NCBI GenBank assembly: GCA_027038235.1
Contig: JALVXV010000018.1
Coordinates: 1 to 5,025, forward strand
Reading direction: 5' to 3'
Origin: Campylobacterales bacterium
Lineage (GTDB): Bacteria > Campylobacterota > Campylobacteria > Campylobacterales > JALSKU01
DNA: 5,025 nt
Every line of letters begins with the position of its first letter. Within the stretch, counting starts at the first letter, position 1. Of the stretch, positions 3,431 to 5,025 are shown in pieces. Both the position numbers and the translations under genes were made by a program. The notes under the pieces are model-generated. The model was not told where the DNA came from, ran no database searches, and was given only the letters and a program-made list of their open reading frames with translations.

Positions 3431-5025
3431 CTATAGTACAAAAATAGTAGGAACCACAGTAGGATACTTTTTCATCTTTCTAAACACATGCTTTCTAACT
3501 GCTTGTCTTAGAGCATTTTCGACTGCTTTTGGGTTGCCTAGCATCGGCTCTTTAGCATTTATTAGAAGTTGGTCAAGTATATCTTCGACCTCTTTAGAAA
3601 ATTTTTGCATATCTTTATCTGCTACCAAACCATAACTAAGTACCTTTGGTTTTCCAATAAGTTTATTTGTGCTTCTATCTATCTGGGCAATAACTGATAC
3701 TATACCAGCTTCAGCTAGTTTTTGTCTATCTATTACAACATCATTTTCTATCTGTTTATTTATTTGGTTATCTATATAGACTTTGCCTGTTTTTACTGAG
3801 CCTACTTTTTTGAGATATTTTTGTGTGATTTCTACCTGTTCACCATCGCTCATTAGGTAGATATTTTTCTCAGGTATTCCACACTTCATGGCAGTTTCTT
3901 TGTGTCTGTGTATGTGATTGTACTCTCCATGAACTGGCAAGAAAAATTTTGGTTTAACAAGTCTTATCATCAGCTTTTGCTCCTCTTGGGCAGCATGTCC
4001 GCTGACATGGATTTCACTAAAATCTTTATATGCTACATCTGCTCCTGATTTGTAAAGATAGTTAAGCACCTTTGAGACACTAGCTTCATTGCCCGGAATT
4101 GCTTTTGCAGATATAATGATCTGATCAGTTGGTTTTATCTTTATATGCCTATGCTCATTTGTTGCCATTCTAAATAGAGCACTCATTGACTCACCTTGAC
4201 TTCCTGTAGTAACGATAAGCACATCTTTATCATCATATCTATTTACCTCATGAGCATCTATAAAGATCTTATTGTCTAAATTTATATATCCAAGCTCCAT
4301 TGCGGTATTGAGATTTTTCTCCATACTTCTTCCAATAACTGCTACTTTTCTTCCATATTTTATGCCATGAGTTATGGCTTGATAGACTCTATGGATATTG
4401 GATGAGAATGTTGACATGATAACTCTGCCCTTTGCTTTTGAAAAGATAGTATCAAATGTAGGACCAACTGAACTTTCACTTCTTGTAAAGCCAGAATTAT
4501 AGGAGTTGGTACTATCACTTAAAAGACATAAAACTCCTCTATCTCCATAGTGTGCAAATCTGTGCAAATCTGCAGGAAGTCCATCTATTGGGGTATGATC
4601 TATCTTGAAGTCTCCAGTATGGATGATGGTCCCAGCCTCAGTAGTTATAGCTAAAGATGATGCATCTATAATGGAGTGGGTTATATGTATCCACTCTATA
4701 TCAAAATCACCTATTTGGTAAACTTTTCTCTTTTCAACAGGTCTGAAAAATTTCTTTGAGATTTTATGTTCATCAAATTTGTTTGCTATCATGCCAAGTG
4801 GCAGAGGAGTAGCATATATAGGAAATTGTAAATCCTGATTCTTAAATAGGTATGGTAATGCACCTATGTGGTCTTCATGAGCATGGGTGATAACTATACC
4901 TTTTATCTTGTTTTTTATAGTTCTAAGATATGAAAAATCAGGTACCAATATATCAACCCCATGCATCTCATCATCTGGAAAACTCATTCCCACATCCACT
5001 ATAATGGCACTTGTATTGGTCTCTA
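3431..5025 (-). CDS. rnj: Ribonuclease J, 5' end missing
   Basis: The last 530 codons of RNase J, a metallo-beta-lactamase/beta-CASP ribonuclease with 5'-to-3' exonuclease and endonuclease activity in mRNA decay and rRNA maturation. In Helicobacter it partners the DEAD-box helicase RhpA. The frame runs open to the right edge (ETNTSAIIVDVGMSFP), so the GTG at 4999 is an internal Val, not the start. Visible motifs in order: metal-binding HAHEDHIG (4885-4862), THS (about 4681-4673), HTGDFK (4621-4604), SDSTN (4519-4505); beta-CASP STFSSNIHR, TTGSQGE and HVSGHA; then PVHGEY (3937-3920). The C-terminal domain ends KKYPTVVPTIFVL with TAG, as in complete family members. All catalytic motifs in view are intact. 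The missing part should be the first beta-strands plus any N-terminal extension, which is long in H. pylori. Confidence 0.96.
   Translation of the reverse strand, partial: ETNTSAIIVDVGMSFPDDEMHGVDILVPDFSYLRTIKNKIKGIVITHAHEDHIGALPYLFKNQDLQFPIYATPLPLGMIANKFDEHKISKKFFRPVEKRKVYQIGDFDIEWIHITHSIIDASSLAITTEAGTIIHTGDFKIDHTPIDGLPADLHRFAHYGDRGVLCLLSDSTNSYNSGFTRSESSVGPTFDTIFSKAKGRVIMSTFSSNIHRVYQAITHGIKYGRKVAVIGRSMEKNLNTAMELGYINLDNKIFIDAHEVNRYDDKDVLIVTTGSQGESMSALFRMATNEHRHIKIKPTDQIIISAKAIPGNEASVSKVLNYLYKSGADVAYKDFSEIHVSGHAAQEEQKLMIRLVKPKFFLPVHGEYNHIHRHKETAMKCGIPEKNIYLMSDGEQVEITQKYLKKVGSVKTGKVYIDNQINKQIENDVVIDRQKLAEAGIVSVIAQIDRSTNKLIGKPKVLSYGLVADKDMQKFSKEVEDILDQLLINAKEPMLGNPKAVENALRQAVRKHVFRKMKKYPTVVPTIFVL

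Noticed and set aside
3375..3635. 86-codon plus-strand open frame
   Set aside because: It is antisense to the RNase J C-terminus and its first codons read the reverse of the octamer array; no ribosome site or recognisable domain.
4551..4570. Perfect tandem duplication of a 10-base unit (TGTGCAAATC) inside rnj
   Set aside because: It encodes the DLHRFAH stretch just before SDSTN, which fits the family at this position, and the frame is intact; probably coincidence of codon choice.
4997..4999. GTG at 4999 as the start of RNase J
   Set aside because: The frame stays open to the window edge and the residues before it (ETNTSAII) fit the first beta-strands of the family, so this is an internal valine.

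Overview
This 5,025-base, AT-rich window is chromosomal DNA, most likely from a free-living Campylobacterota (the Sulfurimonas/Sulfurovum type). I infer this from protein flavour, base composition and gene order. From memory, Helicobacter pylori also has an RNase J gene next to a KpsF-type gene. The lineage is not proven by anything in the window. All real genes lie on the minus strand, so transcription runs from high to low coordinates.

In transcription order the window holds: RNase J (rnj, 5' end cut by the right edge); the arabinose-5-phosphate isomerase kpsF; a possible 24-codon ORF; a 23S rRNA pseudouridine synthase of the RluB/RsuA family; the AAA+ ATPase rarA (mgsA); and the start of an FAD-dependent oxidoreductase resembling protoporphyrinogen oxidase (HemY/HemG), cut by the left edge. 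Gaps are 105, 186, 13 and 2 nt. The last three genes are probably co-transcribed, and the whole set may be one transcript. Functionally they are housekeeping genes for RNA decay, LPS Kdo supply, ribosome modification, replication-fork maintenance and probably haem synthesis. No pathway links them all.

The unusual content is at the gene junctions. Every junction in the window carries a short tandem array with a 7- or 8-base unit, and the unit differs from junction to junction: CGTGAYT (121-148), GGRGYAAA-type octamers (170-201 and 3384-3415), GGAAAAC (1379-1427), GCTAAGA (2191-2225), CACTCGG (2236-2249) and CTCTAAG-like (2331-2358). The arrays intrude on genes. One supplies the C-terminal tail and stop codon of the RluB-like protein. 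One provides the Shine-Dalgarno sequence of the oxidoreductase. One is translated inside the oxidoreductase N-terminus in place of a normal start. Two arrays in the kpsF-rluB gap are 30-base imperfect inverted copies of each other and flank the small ORF. No RNA gene, CRISPR array, transposase or convincing intrinsic terminator was found.
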